The notes below the pieces were generated by a model that searched no databases, was not told the origin of the DNA, and saw only the letters and a program-made list of their open reading frames with translations. The position numbers and the translations under genes are program-made. Positions 62,645 through 64,000 of a stretch of 64,000 nt of DNA are shown one piece after another (the first letter of the stretch is position 1; every line of letters starts with the position of its first letter). Origin of the DNA: an uncultured Clostridia bacterium (GTDB lineage Bacteria; Bacillota; Clostridia; TANB77; CAG-508); contig CAQUUC010000001.1 in assembly GCA_948896235.1 (NCBI GenBank), positions 434,001 to 498,000 of the forward strand, read 5' to 3'.

Positions 62645-62890
62645 TTTTAATCAAAAAAACTCCGTCCCATATATAAGGGCGAAGTTTAATTCACGGTACC
62701 ACCTTAATTTATTATATTTCTATAATATCTTGATTAGCCTATAACGTGGCTTATACGAATATGTTTACTATTTTCAACATATTAACTCAAAAGCTACCTT
62801 CATTTGCCTTTAATAATAGAAACTTTCAGTCTACGATTTCTACTCCCTGATACTTAAGTACAAATTACTCCTCTTTTTCCTCGTTTTTCA
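62645..62890 (-). promoter_or_regulatory. T-box leader controlling valS
   Basis: The minus strand carries AAGGTGGTACCGTG, the T-box sequence that binds the uncharged tRNA end, just before a terminator stem (ACTTCGCCC/GGGACGGAGT) that runs into TTTTTTT. Upstream is a long stem I region with AGGGAGTAGAAA. A candidate specifier codon is GUA (Val) in GAAGGTAGC. This fits control by uncharged tRNA-Val of the small gene and valS. Confidence 0.9.
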
Positions 62891-62900
62891 ATATATAAAT

Positions 62901-62929
62901 ATTATATAGTATTTGATATTTATTGTCAA
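62901..62929 (-). promoter_or_regulatory. Consensus promoter of the T-box transcript
   Basis: TTGACA and TATAAT on the minus strand, exactly 17 bases apart, about ten bases before the T-box leader. A full consensus match. Confidence 0.9.
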
Positions 62930-62931
62930 CA

Positions 62932-63124
62932 TTAAATATTAAAACAAATAAGTAATGCACCAATAATAACTAAAAAGAAACCCAAAATTTTTAATCCACT
63001 AGTGGCTTCATTTTGGTCACCAAAACTAAAAAGCTTTTTTGTTAAATATCTTGCATCAAATACCATTATTGTTCCGAGTCAATGCAATTATTGTTCCAAC
63101 TATTATTAATATTACCTTTAACAT
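62932..63124 (-). CDS. Small two-helix membrane protein, with a +1 shift at CGG
   Basis: The zero frame from ATG 63124 is only MLKVILIIVGTIIALT then CGG, and stops soon after. Reading CGG (63074-63076) as a +1 shift to Gly gives 63 residues: a first membrane helix (residues 2-22), a polar loop with FDARYLTKKLFSFGDQNEA, and a second helix (ILGFFLVIIGALLICF), ending at TAA 62932. AAGGA lies ten bases before ATG 63124. An in-phase ATG at 63136 overlaps that site. The function is unknown. It would be missed by ordinary gene finding. Confidence 0.75.
63074..63076 (-). other. +1 recoding site CGG-A (small membrane protein)
   Basis: Zero-frame ACT CGG, stop a few codons later. The +1 Gly continues the first membrane helix smoothly and opens the second half. 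Confidence 0.85.
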
Positions 63125-63198
63125 ATTATTCAACATCCTTATATTAAATCTTTTCAATTAATATATTATAATTTTATTATTGTTTTGTCAAATTCAAC

Positions 63199-64000
63199 CT
63201 ATATCTCCAACCTATCTCCAAATTTTTCTTTTGTCATTCTTCTTAATTTTTCATTTTCTTCTAGCTCTAATTTATGGTCTCTTTGTAAAATTTTATAAGA
63301 TAGTTCTTGAACTTGTTTTAATATAGGCATATCTTGAAATAAGTTTGCTATTTTAAATTCAGGAAGTCCATGCTGTTTTGTTCCGAAAAATTCTCCTGAA
63401 CCTCTTAACTCTAAATCCTTTTCTGAAATTACAAAGCCATCATTTGTATCCTGCATTACCTTCATACGTTCTCTTATAGTTTCAGAATTTCCTTGATATT
63501 TTAAGATGCAATATGATTTATATTCTCCTCTTCCAACTCTACCTCTTAACTGGTGTAACTGTGCAAGACCAAATCTTTCTGCATTTTCAACTACCATAAT
63601 ACTTGCATTTGGTACATTAACACCTACTTCTATTACTGTAGTAGATATCAAAATATCTATGTTTCCATTTTTAAAATCTTCCATTATAGCGTCTTTTTCT
63701 TTTGGTCTCATTTTTCCATGCAAATATTCTACTTTATAATCACTAAACACTTCGTTTTTATAAAGTTCTGCAAGTTCTATTACAGATTTTAAATCCATCT
63801 CTTCATTCTCTTCTACAAGAGGGCATACAATATAACATTGTCTTCCTTCATCTATTTGTTTTTTTATAAAATTATTTACTCTATCACTCATACCTTTAGT
63901 TACAGCAAATGTATCTATCTTCTTCCTATTTGGTGGTAGTTCATCTATAATAGATATATCAAGGTCACCATATAAAATAAGTGCAAGAGTACGTGGTATT
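63199..64000 (-). CDS. recG: ATP-dependent DNA helicase RecG, C-terminal part (cut by window end)
   Basis: Branch-migration helicase that remodels stalled forks and Holliday junctions. The frame is open from base 64000 and begins inside helicase motif III (IPRTLALILYGDLDIS, DELPPNRKK). The second RecA-like domain follows, with LHGKMRPKEKD, STTVIEVGVNVPNAS, AERFGLAQLHQLRGRVGRG, and the C-terminal RecG segment DLELRGSGEFFGTKQHG. It ends at TAA 63199. The ATG at 63891 is internal. The only CGG triplet is out of phase. Confidence 0.96.
   Translation of the reverse strand, partial: IPRTLALILYGDLDISIIDELPPNRKKIDTFAVTKGMSDRVNNFIKKQIDEGRQCYIVCPLVEENEEMDLKSVIELAELYKNEVFSDYKVEYLHGKMRPKEKDAIMEDFKNGNIDILISTTVIEVGVNVPNASIMVVENAERFGLAQLHQLRGRVGRGEYKSYCILKYQGNSETIRERMKVMQDTNDGFVISEKDLELRGSGEFFGTKQHGLPEFKIANLFQDMPILKQVQELSYKILQRDHKLELEENEKLRRMTKEKFGDRLEI

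Overview
This window comes from the chromosome of a very AT-rich, endospore-forming Firmicute, most likely an uncultured Clostridia-type organism. The evidence is a spore-coat ATPase gene (spoIVA), a dipicolinate synthase subunit gene, a complete gerA/gerB/gerC-type germinant-receptor operon, a T-box in front of valS, and tRNA genes that encode their own CCA. Nearly all genes are housekeeping: cell wall, aminoacyl-tRNA synthetases, DNA repair, RNA decay, secretion and translation quality control. Accessory DNA is limited to three small orphan genes of higher GC content, a broken dinD, a 3' fragment of a tRNA-Leu gene and two palindromic repeats.

The main observation is a recoding signal. Fourteen host-type genes appear frameshifted, some of them two or three times. 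All 18 breaks have the same form: an in-phase CGG codon at which the reading frame must move +1, so that CGG-N is read as Gly (GGN) and the C is skipped. This holds on both strands and always follows the coding strand. It restores full-length DprA, MgtA-type ATPase, UvrA (three sites), lactate dehydrogenase, a GT4 glycosyltransferase, SpoIVA, GerA, GerB, GerC (two sites), a UPF0182 protein, RqcH (two sites), PgsA, a DUF1189 protein and a small membrane protein. In a manual scan of every host-type gene I found no in-phase CGG that is read as Arg, whereas AGA, CGT, CGC and CGA are used for Arg. The only two in-phase CGG codons without a shift lie in two of the higher-GC orphan genes. The simplest reading is that CGG has lost its Arg tRNA in this lineage and is decoded as a +1 shift (or four-base codon) to Gly.

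Layout. 1-9.7 kb (minus strand): ftsH, DUF1189, cysS, a class A PBP, dprA, folD, a small Cys-flanked membrane protein and dinB. 9.8-13.3 kb: two orphan genes flanking an mgtA-type ATPase gene. 13.4-24.7 kb (minus): uppP, dpaA, a TPR protein, uvrA, a HAD-like protein, ylmH, eno, ldh, tRNA-Gln and a metallopeptidase. 24.9-29.5 kb: an EAL protein, then an accessory patch with a dinD pseudogene, a duplicated tRNA-Leu end and an orphan gene. 29.6-37 kb (minus): a 755-residue unknown protein, rnr, secG, a zinc peptidase, a YlbF-family protein and a glycosyltransferase. 37-42 kb: an HD protein, dapB, DUF4363/DUF421, a holin-like protein, a nucleotidase and glmU. 42.4-48.5 kb (plus): spoIVA and the germinant-receptor operon. 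48.5-56 kb: a UPF0182 protein and ftsY (minus), tRNA-Thr, then a thioesterase, rqcH and a monofunctional transglycosylase (plus). 56-64 kb (minus): a T-box-led run (small gene, valS, SDR, pgsA, ligA, small gene), a small membrane protein and recG (cut by the window edge).
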